Made by a program: the position numbers and the translations under genes. 58,429 nt of DNA, from NCBI GenBank assembly GCA_046046915.1, contig JBJOIT010000017.1, positions 1 through 58,429 on the forward strand, given 5' to 3'. Below are positions 44,695 through 55,800 of this stretch, piece after piece. The DNA comes from JBEEJZ01 sp046046915. GTDB lineage: Bacteria > Pseudomonadota > Gammaproteobacteria > Burkholderiales > Burkholderiaceae_C. How positions within the stretch are numbered: position 1 is the first letter of the stretch; each line of letters begins with the position of its first letter. The notes beneath the pieces are model-generated. The model was given only the letters and a program-made list of their open reading frames with translations. It made no database searches and had not been told where the DNA came from.

Positions 44695-45344
44695 TATGGT
44701 GTTGGGTTTGGAAAATCCACTATCTCTGGGCCAACTTCACTTTTCCCGGGGTCCGGTTCGAATGTCGCACCGGGGGGAAGCTCGATGTGGACATTTTTCA
44801 GCAGGTGGCCCTGACCTTGTTCATGGTCGCGCGGACGATTTACCTGACGCAGGAAACGGTTTCGGTTTTCCGTGCGTGGCAAGAAACGGGCAAGCTCGGT
44901 CAGGGCCATTTCATAGACGCCTCGTTTGAATTCAACGACAGCGTCCAGGGGGACCCAATAGTCATTCCAACGCCACGCGTCGAACTCCGGATGGTCTGTT
45001 GCGCGCAGGTTCAAATCCCAGTCGTGACCCACCAACTGAAGCAAAAACCAGATTTGCTTCTGGCCTTTGTAGTGGCCGCGTGCATCGCGACGTATGTATC
45101 GATCAGGCACCTCGTAGCGCAACCAATCCCGGGTTCTGGCCACAATGCTCACGTGCTCCGGCTGGAGTCCCACTTCCTCGTGCAGTTCGCGGAACATGGC
45201 TTGCTCGGGTGTTTCCCCCCGGTCAATGCCACCCTGCGGAAATTGCCAAGAGTGTGTACGTATGCGCTTGCCCCAAAAAACCTGGTTTCTCTGGTTGAAC
45301 AGGATGATGCCGACGTTCGGCCTGAAGCCGTCTCGGTCGAGCAT
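44694..45344 (-). CDS. rppH: RNA pyrophosphohydrolase
   Basis: This 216-residue Nudix enzyme removes pyrophosphate from mRNA 5' ends and so triggers decay. It opens LDRDGFRPNVGIILFN and has WQFPQGGIDRGETPEQA with RELHEEVGL, the RppH form of the Nudix box. Residues after about 160 form a longer tail than in E. coli, usual for betaproteobacteria. ATG 45344 is chosen; the frame is open 13 codons further. It is divergent from proS. Confidence 0.95.
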   Translation of the reverse strand: MLDRDGFRPNVGIILFNQRNQVFWGKRIRTHSWQFPQGGIDRGETPEQAMFRELHEEVGLQPEHVSIVARTRDWLRYEVPDRYIRRDARGHYKGQKQIWFLLQLVGHDWDLNLRATDHPEFDAWRWNDYWVPLDAVVEFKRGVYEMALTELARFLPRTENRNRFLRQVNRPRDHEQGQGHLLKNVHIELPPGATFEPDPGKSEVGPEIVDFPNPTP

Positions 45345-45457
45345 AATCAAACCCCAAATTTTTAAATTGTGGCCATTATGCACAGCGCAAGCTGTACTTC
45401 AAGGAGCTCTGCACACGCCGGCAGGCTCCCCGGCCCTTGCACCAGCACTGCCTGCAC

Positions 45458-47217
<1,760 letters not shown>

Positions 47218-47221
<4 letters not shown>

Positions 47222-47853
47222 CCCTGCCCGCCGGCGCGCAAGCGTCTGGCAACAGGCGCTGTTTTTTGGGCCTGGCCCTCGGGGCCAGCTTCACGACCCA
47301 GGCCCGGGCGGGCGGTCAGGTGGAAGAGCCGCTTGCGGATGCGGTGCGCACGGCCTTGACCAGCGCAGTCAAAAATGCCGCGCCACCTGAGCCAGACTTC
47401 GTGGACACACCTTCTCGCTTGGCCTACCTGCGGTGGCTAGGCACGACCAGTGAAAAGCTCAAGAAAAACAAGCCCGAGTGGCATGTGCGCAAGGAATTTT
47501 TGCAGACCCTTTGGTACGAGAGTCGGCGCGCAGGCCTGGATACAGCCCTGGTCCTAGGCTTGGTGCAGGTCGAAAGCAACTTTCGCAAGTTTGCTGTTTC
47601 GAGTGCCGGCGCAAGAGGTTACATGCAGGTCATGCCGTTCTGGAGCCGAGTGCTGGGCGATGGAGATGCCTCGACCCTGTTCAATATGCAAACCAACCTA
47701 CGATTTGGTTGTGTGATCCTGAGGCACTACCTGGACCGCGAGCGAGGCGACCTTTTTATGGCGCTGGGCCGCTACAACGGTTCACGCGGCAAGGCCGAAT
47801 ACCCCAATGCCGTTTTGGGCGCAAAGAAGCGATGGGAGTTCTCCGCGCCCTGA
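47218..47853 (+). CDS. Lytic transglycosylase (SLT domain)
   Basis: This 211-residue secreted protein has a C-terminal SLT domain. The catalytic Glu is in LVQVESNFRKFAVSSAGARG, followed by YMQVMPFW and ALGRYNGSRGKAEYP. The N-terminus NRRCFLGLALGASF with a short hydrophobic core looks like a twin-arginine signal. Such enzymes cut glycan strands in the periplasm. The start overlaps the proS stop, an unusual pairing. It is convergent with grxD. Confidence 0.9.
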
Positions 47854-47858
47854 GGCCC

Positions 47859-48182
47859 TCAGGCCTGTGTGCCCAGGACCTGCGCCAGTTCGCCGCTTTC
47901 GTACATCTCCATCATGATGTCGGAGCCGCCGATGAATTCGCCCTTGATGTAAAGCTGGGGAATGGTTGGCCAGTTGCTGTATTCCTTGATGCCCTGGCGA
48001 ATCTCCTGATCTTCAAGGACATTCACGGTTTTGACCGTCTTGGTGTCGACGCCACAGGCTTTCAGAATCTGGATTGCGCGGCCGGAAAAGCCGCATTGTG
48101 GAAAGCTAGCGCTACCTTTCATGAACAGCAGGATGTCGTTGCTCTTGACGAGTTGGTCGATGCGTTGTTGCGTGTCGCTCAT
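47859..48182 (-). CDS. grxD: Monothiol glutaredoxin, CGFS type
   Basis: This 107-residue glutaredoxin has the active site PQCGFSGRA. CGFS proteins bind 2Fe-2S clusters with glutathione and hand them on, often with BolA partners such as the IbaG encoded at 8880. Conserved features include VLEDQEIRQGIKEYSNWPT and IPQLYIKGEFIGGSDI. ATG 48182 is preferred over an upstream open stretch. It follows prmC on the minus strand. Confidence 0.95.
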   Translation of the reverse strand: MSDTQQRIDQLVKSNDILLFMKGSASFPQCGFSGRAIQILKACGVDTKTVKTVNVLEDQEIRQGIKEYSNWPTIPQLYIKGEFIGGSDIMMEMYESGELAQVLGTQA

Positions 48183-48274
48183 GATGGGTTCTTTCAGTAA
48201 ATAGGGCACATGGGCCCACAGTGATGGCGGATTATTTCATCGCCTCGATAAACCTGTGGCACTGGCGAGAAATT

Positions 48275-49150
48275 TCAGAGTGCGGTTCTCCACTGGCCGC
48301 CAGAGCAACGCTCAATGCCAGCGAGGTCTTTTCGGGACTGCACCTGACTGAAACCTGCCTTCAAAAGGAGCTCGCGTACACCGATCGCCTGCTTGTGGCC
48401 ATGTTCCAGTGTCAGCCACCCCTGGTTCTTGAGGTGGTCTCGGGCCTGGTTGATGATGATGCGTAGATCGTCCAGACCGTCTTTGCCAGCCACCAGGGCT
48501 TCTTGCGGCTCGTGGACCAGCGCATCCAGGTGCGGGTCACCTGCTTCGATGTAGGGCGGGTTGGACGCGATCAGATCAAAACGCTGCAGGGGATCCGCGT
48601 CAGGCGTCAGGCCATCAAGCCACGAGCCCTGATGAAATTGAATCCTTAAACCCAAGGTCGAGGCGTTGGCTTGTGCAACCGCCAGGGCGTCTGCGCTGGC
48701 GTCCAGGGCATGCATCTCCCAATTGGGTCTGGAATGCTTGAGCGCCAGCGCAATGGCGCCGCTGCCTGTGCCGAGGTCTATCACCCTTGGATGCTTCTCT
48801 GTTAACAGTTCCAAGGCCCACTCCACCAGTGTTTCGGTGTCCGGTCGGGGCACCAAGACACGAGCATCAACTCGGAGAGCCAAGCCGAAAAACTCCTTGG
48901 TGCCGGTGATGTAGGCCAGCGGTTCCCCTAAGGCCCTGCGCTTGGCATCACTGAGGTATCGAGTGACCACGTCAGAGTTCAGCATTTCGTCATCGTGCGC
49001 GATCAGCCACGCCCGGCGGGCAGTGTCCAGACCCAGCGCGTGCAACATCAACAACTGCACATCCAGCCGGTCTAGGCCCAGGTTCAGGCCCGTGGTCATG
49101 GCCTGGGCCACGGTCAAACCCGTCGCGTATTGTGGCGTTGACAAGTGCAA
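48275..49150 (-). CDS. prmC: Release factor glutamine methyltransferase
   Basis: This 291-residue SAM-dependent enzyme methylates the GGQ glutamine of release factors. The NPPY motif is in IASNPPYIEAGD, and the SAM motif I is VIDLGTGSGAIALAL. It lies directly after prfA, its substrate gene. The start is TTG 49150, supported by a GAGGAG ribosome site 7 bases upstream; no ATG is available near it. Confidence 0.95.
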   Translation of the reverse strand: MHLSTPQYATGLTVAQAMTTGLNLGLDRLDVQLLMLHALGLDTARRAWLIAHDDEMLNSDVVTRYLSDAKRRALGEPLAYITGTKEFFGLALRVDARVLVPRPDTETLVEWALELLTEKHPRVIDLGTGSGAIALALKHSRPNWEMHALDASADALAVAQANASTLGLRIQFHQGSWLDGLTPDADPLQRFDLIASNPPYIEAGDPHLDALVHEPQEALVAGKDGLDDLRIIINQARDHLKNQGWLTLEHGHKQAIGVRELLLKAGFSQVQSRKDLAGIERCSGGQWRTAL

Positions 49151-49161
49151 GGTGCTACTCC

Positions 49162-50250
49162 TCAGTCGCCCGAAGCCAAAGCCAACTCGGCCAATTGCTC
49201 AGCTTCTCGTGCCAGGGTCATGGCATGCACCACATCACCCAGATCACCTTCCATGATGGTGAGCAGCTTGTAGAGCGTGAGGTTGATTCGGTGATCTGTC
49301 AGGCGGCCCTGAGGAAAGTTATAGGTGCGGATACGGTCACTGCGATCGCCGCTGCCAATCAGCCCGCGGCGCTGTTCGGCATCCTTGGCGGCACGTTCAG
49401 AGCGGTCTTTTTCCTGGATACGGGCTGACAACACCTGCATAGCTTTCGCCTTGTTGCGGTGCTGGCTCCGGTCATCCTGGCACTCCGCCACGATGCCGGT
49501 GGGAATGTGGGTGATGCGTACGGCCGAATCGGTTTTGTTGATGTGCTGGCCGCCAGCACCACTGGCACGGTAGGTATCAATGCGCAGGTCTGCCGGGTTA
49601 ATCTGTACCGCCACTGTTTCATCGGGCTCGGCTAACACTGCCACCGTGCAGGCGCTGGTGTGGATGCGCCCCTGGGTCTCGGTGGCCGGTACACGCTGCA
49701 CTCTGTGGCCACCCGACTCGAACTTGAGCTTGCCGTAAACACCATCGCCATCGATGCGCAGAACGACCTCTTTGTAGCCCCCAAGCTCACTGCTGGACTC
49801 GCTCATGATTTCCGTTTTCCAGCCTTGCGTGTCGCAGTAGCGGGAGTACATGCGCAGCAAATCTCCCGCGAACAGGGCTGATTCGTCTCCCCCGGTGCCG
49901 GCCCGAATTTCGAGAAATGCGTTTCGGCCGTCATCGGGGTCCTTGGGTAGCAGCAGGCGCTGTAATTCATCTTCCAGTTGTACCAACTCGGCCTGTGCAC
50001 TGGCAATTTCTTCTTGTGCCATGTCGGCCAAATCGGGATCATCCAGCATGTCTTGGGCCGAGCTCATATCCGCCTCGCGTTGCTGATAGCGCAGGTAGCG
50101 CCCCGCAATTTGCGTGACTTCTGAATGTTCACGTGACAGGGCCAAAAACTGGCTCATGTCCGCCATGATGTCTTCCCGAGACAGCAAAAATTCCAGTTCC
50201 CCCAAGCGGGCAGCAAAACGTTCGAGGCGGTGACGGAGAAAGGGTTTCAT
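49162..50250 (-). CDS. prfA: Peptide chain release factor 1
   Basis: This 362-residue RF1 recognises UAA and UAG. The GGQ motif is in RASGAGGQHINKTDSAV, and domain 2 has the PxT-type anticodon motif in VPATETQGRIHTS. ATG 50250 gives the standard MKPFLRHRLERF; the upstream open stretch is non-homologous. It lies between hemA and prmC on the same strand, a common order. Confidence 0.97.
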   Translation of the reverse strand: MKPFLRHRLERFAARLGELEFLLSREDIMADMSQFLALSREHSEVTQIAGRYLRYQQREADMSSAQDMLDDPDLADMAQEEIASAQAELVQLEDELQRLLLPKDPDDGRNAFLEIRAGTGGDESALFAGDLLRMYSRYCDTQGWKTEIMSESSSELGGYKEVVLRIDGDGVYGKLKFESGGHRVQRVPATETQGRIHTSACTVAVLAEPDETVAVQINPADLRIDTYRASGAGGQHINKTDSAVRITHIPTGIVAECQDDRSQHRNKAKAMQVLSARIQEKDRSERAAKDAEQRRGLIGSGDRSDRIRTYNFPQGRLTDHRINLTLYKLLTIMEGDLGDVVHAMTLAREAEQLAELALASGD

Positions 50251-50352
50251 GGGTCTCAGATGCGAGGAGCTGGAGCTAAGTCCTGCCATGCCATTCAAGC
50301 TTGTAGAGGATCGGGCAATTGCCCGGAGCGGGCGGCGCTAGGAGCAGGATCG

Positions 50353-51609
50353 CTAACGCTCGCCGCGCAGGAAGAAGTGCTGTATTGAATTGCTTGCACG
50401 CTCGCGGGCCGCCGCATCGGCATTGCGTAGCTCTGCCATGGCGCCATGCAGCATTTTTTGTGTCAGCCCTTTGGACAGTGCCTCCAGGACTGCTTCCACA
50501 TCGTCGCCCCTGGCCAGCAATCGCTTGGCGCGCGTCAGCTCGGCACTGCGCCATTCCTCGGCCTGGGCGTTGAGCTGTTGAATCAGAGGCACGGTACCCC
50601 GCTGATCCAGCCAGTGCATGAAGCTCTGCACACCCGCATCAATGATGGCCTCTGCTTGGGCCACAGCAGCTTGCCGATTGGCCTGGCCTGTTTGGACGAC
50701 TTTGGCCAGGTCATCGACGGTATACAAATAGATGTCTTCCAGCGCCTTGACTTCAGGTTCGATGTCTCTGGGCACGGCGAGGTCCACCATGAACATGGGG
50801 CGGTGACGGCGAGCCTTGAGGGCGCGTTCTACAGCACCTAAACCGATGATGGGTAAGGTGCTGGCTGTGCAGCTGATCACAGCATCAAATTCGTGCAGTC
50901 GTTCGGGCAGGTCAGCCAAACGCATCACCTCGGCGCCAAAACGGCTGGCGAGTTTTTCACCGCGCTCGAGCGTACGGTTGGCGATGGCGATGCCTTTTGG
51001 GTTGCGAGCCGCAAAATGAGTTGCTGCCAGCTCAATCATCTCGCCAGCGCCAACAAACAAAAGTTTGATTTGGCCCAGGTCCTCAAACAGCTGGGCCGCC
51101 AAGCGCACCGCTGCTGCCGCCATGCTGATCGAGTGCGCGCCAATTTCGGTCGAGCTCCGTACTTCTTTTGCCACGGCAAAAGAGCGCTGAAACAACTGAT
51201 TGAGTGTGGTGCCCAGTGCCCCTGCATCGTTGGCAGCACGAACGGCATCTTTCATTTGTCCCAGGATTTGCGGCTCGCCCAGCACCATGGAGTCCAGGCC
51301 ACTGGCAACCCGAAATGCATGACGTGCCACGAGACCATCTTCGAGCGTGTAGGCGTGGGATCGCAGCAGGGCGGGCGACACGCCCCCTGAACGCGCGAGC
51401 CAATCCAGCGTGTGCTCTACCGCTTGCCGATCACCCGCACAGTAAATTTCTGTTCGGTTGCAGGTAGAGATGATGGCCGCCTCGGGGCTGGCCAGACTCT
51501 CGCGCAGGCTATGCAGCGTCGGCTCGATTTGGGGCAGGGCAAAGGCGAACCGGCCACGCAAGTCGAGCGGTGCGGTGTGATGATTAATGCCTAAAGCCCA
51601 AACTGCCAT
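50353..51609 (-). CDS. hemA: Glutamyl-tRNA reductase
   Basis: This 418-residue enzyme makes glutamate-1-semialdehyde for heme. The catalytic Cys is in STCNRTEIYCAG. The NADP site is in LLFVGAGEMIELAATHF, and the dimer spine is C-terminal. It opens MAVWALGINHHTAPLDLRG. A TATAAT ends only 6 bases before the ATG, and no ribosome site is seen, so the message may be leaderless. It heads hemA-prfA-prmC. Confidence 0.96.
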   Translation of the reverse strand: MAVWALGINHHTAPLDLRGRFAFALPQIEPTLHSLRESLASPEAAIISTCNRTEIYCAGDRQAVEHTLDWLARSGGVSPALLRSHAYTLEDGLVARHAFRVASGLDSMVLGEPQILGQMKDAVRAANDAGALGTTLNQLFQRSFAVAKEVRSSTEIGAHSISMAAAAVRLAAQLFEDLGQIKLLFVGAGEMIELAATHFAARNPKGIAIANRTLERGEKLASRFGAEVMRLADLPERLHEFDAVISCTASTLPIIGLGAVERALKARRHRPMFMVDLAVPRDIEPEVKALEDIYLYTVDDLAKVVQTGQANRQAAVAQAEAIIDAGVQSFMHWLDQRGTVPLIQQLNAQAEEWRSAELTRAKRLLARGDDVEAVLEALSKGLTQKMLHGAMAELRNADAAARERASNSIQHFFLRGER

Positions 51610-51615
51610 CCCTGA

Positions 51616-51621
51616 ATTATA
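51616..51621 (-). promoter_or_regulatory. Candidate -10 box for hemA
   Basis: A perfect TATAAT on the minus strand lies 6 bases before the hemA ATG. On the plus strand the same AT-rich stretch reads TATAAAAT and could serve the divergent small membrane gene. The -35 positions are poor for both. Confidence 0.45.
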
Positions 51622-51661
51622 AAATTTGCGCCATCACTCCTTAAGCTCGCTCAGCCTCGCT

Positions 51662-51940
51662 ATGGGTCCCATGGACTTTTTGTTGCATTTGTTCAATTTT
51701 GTGGCGCCCGCTTTTGGGGTGGCCGTGCTGTTGCCTTTGGGCGCGCGCTGGGTATTTGGGGCTAAGGCTGGTGGCATGAGCTGGTCCCGGCAGGTCTTGG
51801 TCATCGGGCTGGTAGGCAGCCTGGTCTTGTGGGCAGGCCTTTGGCTGTTGGGGCGAGATGCCAAGATGCTGACGTACGCGGCCCTGATCCTGGCATGTGC
51901 GACCTGCCAGTTTGTGATGAATCACTCAGGTCGGAGATAA
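51662..51940 (+). CDS. Small hypothetical membrane protein
   Basis: This 92-residue protein has three hydrophobic stretches: LLHLFNFVAPAFGVAVLLPLG, VLVIGLVGSLVLWAGLWLLG and LTYAALILACATCQFV. I do not recognise the family beyond a general resemblance to short conserved proteins of Burkholderiales. ATG 51662 or ATG 51671 could start it; neither has a good ribosome site. Its last 15 bases overlap the end of ugpQ on the other strand. Confidence 0.65.
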   Translation: MGPMDFLLHLFNFVAPAFGVAVLLPLGARWVFGAKAGGMSWSRQVLVIGLVGSLVLWAGLWLLGRDAKMLTYAALILACATCQFVMNHSGRR

Positions 51941-52714
51941 ACCGGGCCTGAAGATGTCCAACCGGTCCGTGATGACCCCGTGGGTGCCAAGTTGGCGTAG
52001 CTTGTGTACCTCGTCCACAGTGTTGACCGTGTAACTCAGGCAACGCCAACCCGCAGATTGGGCCTCATTGACCAGCGGTTCGGTCCAAAGGGTATGCCTG
52101 CACACCAGGGCTGACACCTCTAGTGCCTGCGCAGTGGCATGCCAGCCTGCCCACAACTCATCAAGCAGCAGGGCGCGTGGCAAATGAGCTGCCGCGTCGC
52201 GTGCTCCGCTCAGGGCCTCCACGTCAAAGGAGCTGAGCAGGGGTGGCAATTTTGCATCTGATCCCTGTTGCCCCCACAGCCGGTCAGCCGAAGCAGCGAC
52301 GACGACACCAGTGCGGTACCCAGTTCCGGGTGTGGGTTTGATTTCCAGATTGACGGCGAGTTGGTTTTCCAGGCAAAACTGGGCTATTTGGGTCAGCCTT
52401 GCCAGAGGCTCTCCCTGAAAGAGGCTGCTGTGCCAGGCGCCGGCATCCAGTTGGGCCAAGGTCTCCCAAGTGTGGTCGCCTCCTGTAATGCTTGCACAGT
52501 CTCCCAGCCTTGCAAAGGCGTCAGTGGTGCGGTTCAGTGTGGCATCGTGCAACAAAAACGGGACCTCGTCAGCACTGAGTTTGACATCGCACTCAAACAT
52601 CTGGTAGCCCAGACTTGCGCCTAGCCGAAACGCGGCGAGGGTGTTTTCCGGGGCTAACTGTCCGGCGCCACGGTGCGCGATCCAAAAAGGGTAGGGCCAA
52701 GCCTTGAGCTTCAT
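51926..52714 (-). CDS. ugpQ: Glycerophosphodiester phosphodiesterase
   Basis: This 262-residue GDPD barrel hydrolyses glycerophosphodiesters to glycerol-3-phosphate. The metal site is in IAHRGAGQLAPENTLAAF with ECDVKLSADEVPFLLHD. It has no signal peptide, so it is cytoplasmic like E. coli UgpQ. ATG 52714 gives the conserved start; the longer open frame runs into the promoter region of the divergent flavoprotein gene. Confidence 0.93.
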   Translation of the reverse strand: MKLKAWPYPFWIAHRGAGQLAPENTLAAFRLGASLGYQMFECDVKLSADEVPFLLHDATLNRTTDAFARLGDCASITGGDHTWETLAQLDAGAWHSSLFQGEPLARLTQIAQFCLENQLAVNLEIKPTPGTGYRTGVVVAASADRLWGQQGSDAKLPPLLSSFDVEALSGARDAAAHLPRALLLDELWAGWHATAQALEVSALVCRHTLWTEPLVNEAQSAGWRCLSYTVNTVDEVHKLRQLGTHGVITDRLDIFRPGLSPT

Positions 52715-52841
52715 CGCGCCTATTGTGCTTGGAGTCCCGCTCGTGCCCATGGCGTCAGTGCGTGTTTGCTGCGCTGCGGTAACATCTCTGGCCAGTCGCT
52801 GTGTACCGTCTGCAGCGTTCTGGCTGAACACTCAGAACACG

Positions 52842-55800
52842 ATGAACGCACCGATTCCGCACAATTTCCTCCTGGCCCAGCCTAGCGGCGCCACTGATGC
52901 GCACGAGCGCATCCGCGAAATTCCCTACAACTACACCTCGTTTTCTGACCGCGAAATCGTGATTCGCCTATTGGGTGCTCGCGCGTGGGATGTCCTCAAC
53001 CGCCTGCGTGACGAGCGCCGCACCGGGCGTTCCGCTCGGATGCTGTACGAAGTGTTAGGCGACATCTGGGTGGTGCAGCGCAACCCCTATTTGCAGGATG
53101 ATTTGCTCGACAACCCCAAGCGACGCAGCCAGTTGGTCAGCGCATTACAACACCGACTGACAGAAATCGAAAAGCGGCGCACACCGCATGTTGATGCTGA
53201 TCGCGATGCCTTGGTGGCTGAACTTACCGGCTTGGCTCGCCAGGCGGTGCAGTCCTTCGATGCGGCATTTGTGGAGATGGCGGCGCTACGCCGAAATACC
53301 CAGCGTGTGCTGGGGCGCTTGACGGCCCGCGACAACATCAAATTCGATGGCCTGAGCCGCGTGGCCCATGTGACTGACGCCACCGATTGGCGTGTCGAGT
53401 ACCCCTTTGTCGTGCTGACGCCAGACACCGAGGCGGAAATGGCTGGTCTGGTGAAGGGCTGCATTGAGCTCGGCCTGACCATCATCCCACGTGGCGGCGG
53501 CACGGGTTACACGGGCGGTGCTGTGCCACTGACCTGGAACAGCGCGGTTATCAACACCGAAAAGCTAGAAGCCATGACCGAGGTCGAAATGATGACCTTG
53601 CCCGGTATGGATCAGCCTGTGGCCACAATCTGGACCGAAGCGGGCGTGGTGACCCAGCGCGTGGCGGACGCCGCCGAGCGTGGCGGCTACGTCTTTGCAG
53701 TCGATCCCACCTCCGCGGAAGCTTCTTGCGTGGGTGGCAACGTCGCCATGAACGCGGGCGGTAAGAAAGCGGTTCTTTGGGGGACGGCACTTGACAACCT
53801 GGCCTCCTGGCGAATGGTGACACCCGATGCCAAATGGCTGGAGGTGGTTCGCTTGTCGCACAACATGGGCAAGATCCATGATGCCGAGCTGGCCAGCTTT
53901 GACCTGAATTACTACGCGGCAGACGGCAAGACCCTGGAGCGTACCGAGCGTCTAGACATTCAGGGCAAGTCCTTTCGCAAAGAGGGTTTGGGCAAGGATG
54001 TGACCGACAAGTTCCTGAGCGGTCTGCCCGGCATCCAGAAAGAAGGCTGTGACGGCCTCATCACCAGCGCGCGCTGGGTGGTGCATCGCATGCCTGCCCA
54101 CACGCGCACGGTGTGCCTCGAGTTTTTTGGCAATGCCAAGGATGCGGTGCCCAGCATTGTCGAAATCAAAGATTTCATGTTTGCCGAACAAAAGCGCTCG
54201 GGTGTGCTTTTGGCGGGCCTGGAGCATCTGGATGACCGTTACCTGAAAGCCGTGGGCTACGCCACCAAGTCGCGCCGTGGCGCGGACGCCAAGGGAGGCA
54301 GCTCGGTGCTGCCCAAAATGGTGTTGGTGGGTGATATTTCGGGCGATAACGCCGACGAGGTGGCACGCGTCACCTCCGAGGTGGTTCGCATTGCCAACTC
54401 TCGCAGTGGCGAGGGCTTTGTGGCTATCAGCCCTGAGGCGCGCAAGAAATTCTGGCTGGACCGCAAGCGCACGGCCGCCATCAGTCGGCACACCAACGCC
54501 TTCAAGATCAACGAAGATGTGGTGATCCCTCTGCCGCGCATGGCTGAGTACACCGATGGCATTGAGCGCATCAACATCGAGCTGAGCTTGCAAAACAAGC
54601 TGGCTCTGTGCGACGCGCTGCAAGACTTCTTTCAGCAAGGCAAGCTGCCTTTGGGCAAGCAAGATGATGCCTCCGAAATTGAGTCGTCCGAGTTGCTCGA
54701 AGACCGGGTGGCCCAGGCCTTGGCCTTGATCGCAGAGGTGCGTGGGCTCTGGCAGGGCTGGCTGCGTGATGTGGATGTGCTCTTTCCCCAGTTGCAGGAC
54801 CACAGCTTGCGTGCCAGCTGGAAAACCCAGTTGCGTGCCCCGCTGCAAAAAATCTTCACGGGCAGTGCTTTCGATCCCATCCTCCAGGAGTGTGTTGCGC
54901 TTCACAAGCAAGTGCTGAAGGGCCGGGTGTGGGTAGCGTTGCACATGCATGCTGGCGACGGCAATGTGCACACCAATATTCCGGTCAACAGCGATGACTA
55001 CGAAATGTTGCAAGCCGCCCATGGTGCCGTCAAACGCATCATGGCGCTGGCACGTTCCCTGGACGGCGTGATTTCGGGGGAACACGGCATCGGCATCACC
55101 AAGCTCGAATTCTTGAGTGATGAAGAGTTGCAACCGTTCAGCGACTACAAATCTCGTGTGGATCCCCAGGGGCACTTCAACAAGGGCAAGCTGTTGCGGA
55201 CTGGCGCCACCACGGATGCCCGCATCGGCAGCATTTCCTCGGATCTGACCAATGCCTACACGCCAAGCTTTGGCTTGATGGGGCACGAGTCCTTGATCAT
55301 GCAGCAAAGTGACATCGGCGCGATCTCCGAGTCGGTGAAGGACTGCTTGCGTTGCGGTAAGTGCAAACCCGTGTGTGCCACCCATGTGCCGCGCGCCAAT
55401 TTGCTTTACAGCCCACGCAACAAGATTTTGGCCACTTCGCTCCTGGTCGAAGCCTTTTTGTATGAAGAGCAGACCCGCCGCGGTGTGTCAATCAAACATT
55501 GGCAGGAGTTTGAGGACGTGGCTGACCACTGCACGGTGTGCCACAAGTGCCTGACGCCTTGCCCGGTCAATATTGACTTTGGCGAGGTCTCCATGAACAT
55601 GCGCAACCTCTTGCGCAAGATGGGGCAGAAGTCTTTCCGGCCTGGCAATGCGGCAGCCATGTTCTTCCTGAACGCCACTAACCCGCAGACCATCAAGGCC
55701 ATGCGCAGTGCCATGGTGGATGTGGGTTTCAAGGCCCAGCGTCTGGCCAACGATGTTCTGCGCAGCTTTGCCAGGAAACAGACCGCCAAACCGCCTGCCT

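Noticed and set aside
44652..45365. Plus-strand open frame opposite rppH
   Set aside because: rppH on the minus strand has an intact Nudix box; the plus-strand product has no motif and crosses the 17-bp hairpin.
47850..47862. Palindrome CTGAGG-C-CCTCAG between the lytic transglycosylase and grxD genes
   Set aside because: A one-base loop cannot form a normal hairpin and no T run follows; probably chance or a protein site that cannot be judged.
53952..55385. Open frame of 477 codons opposite the flavoprotein gene
   Set aside because: Antisense to a conserved FAD oxidase domain; biased composition without motifs.
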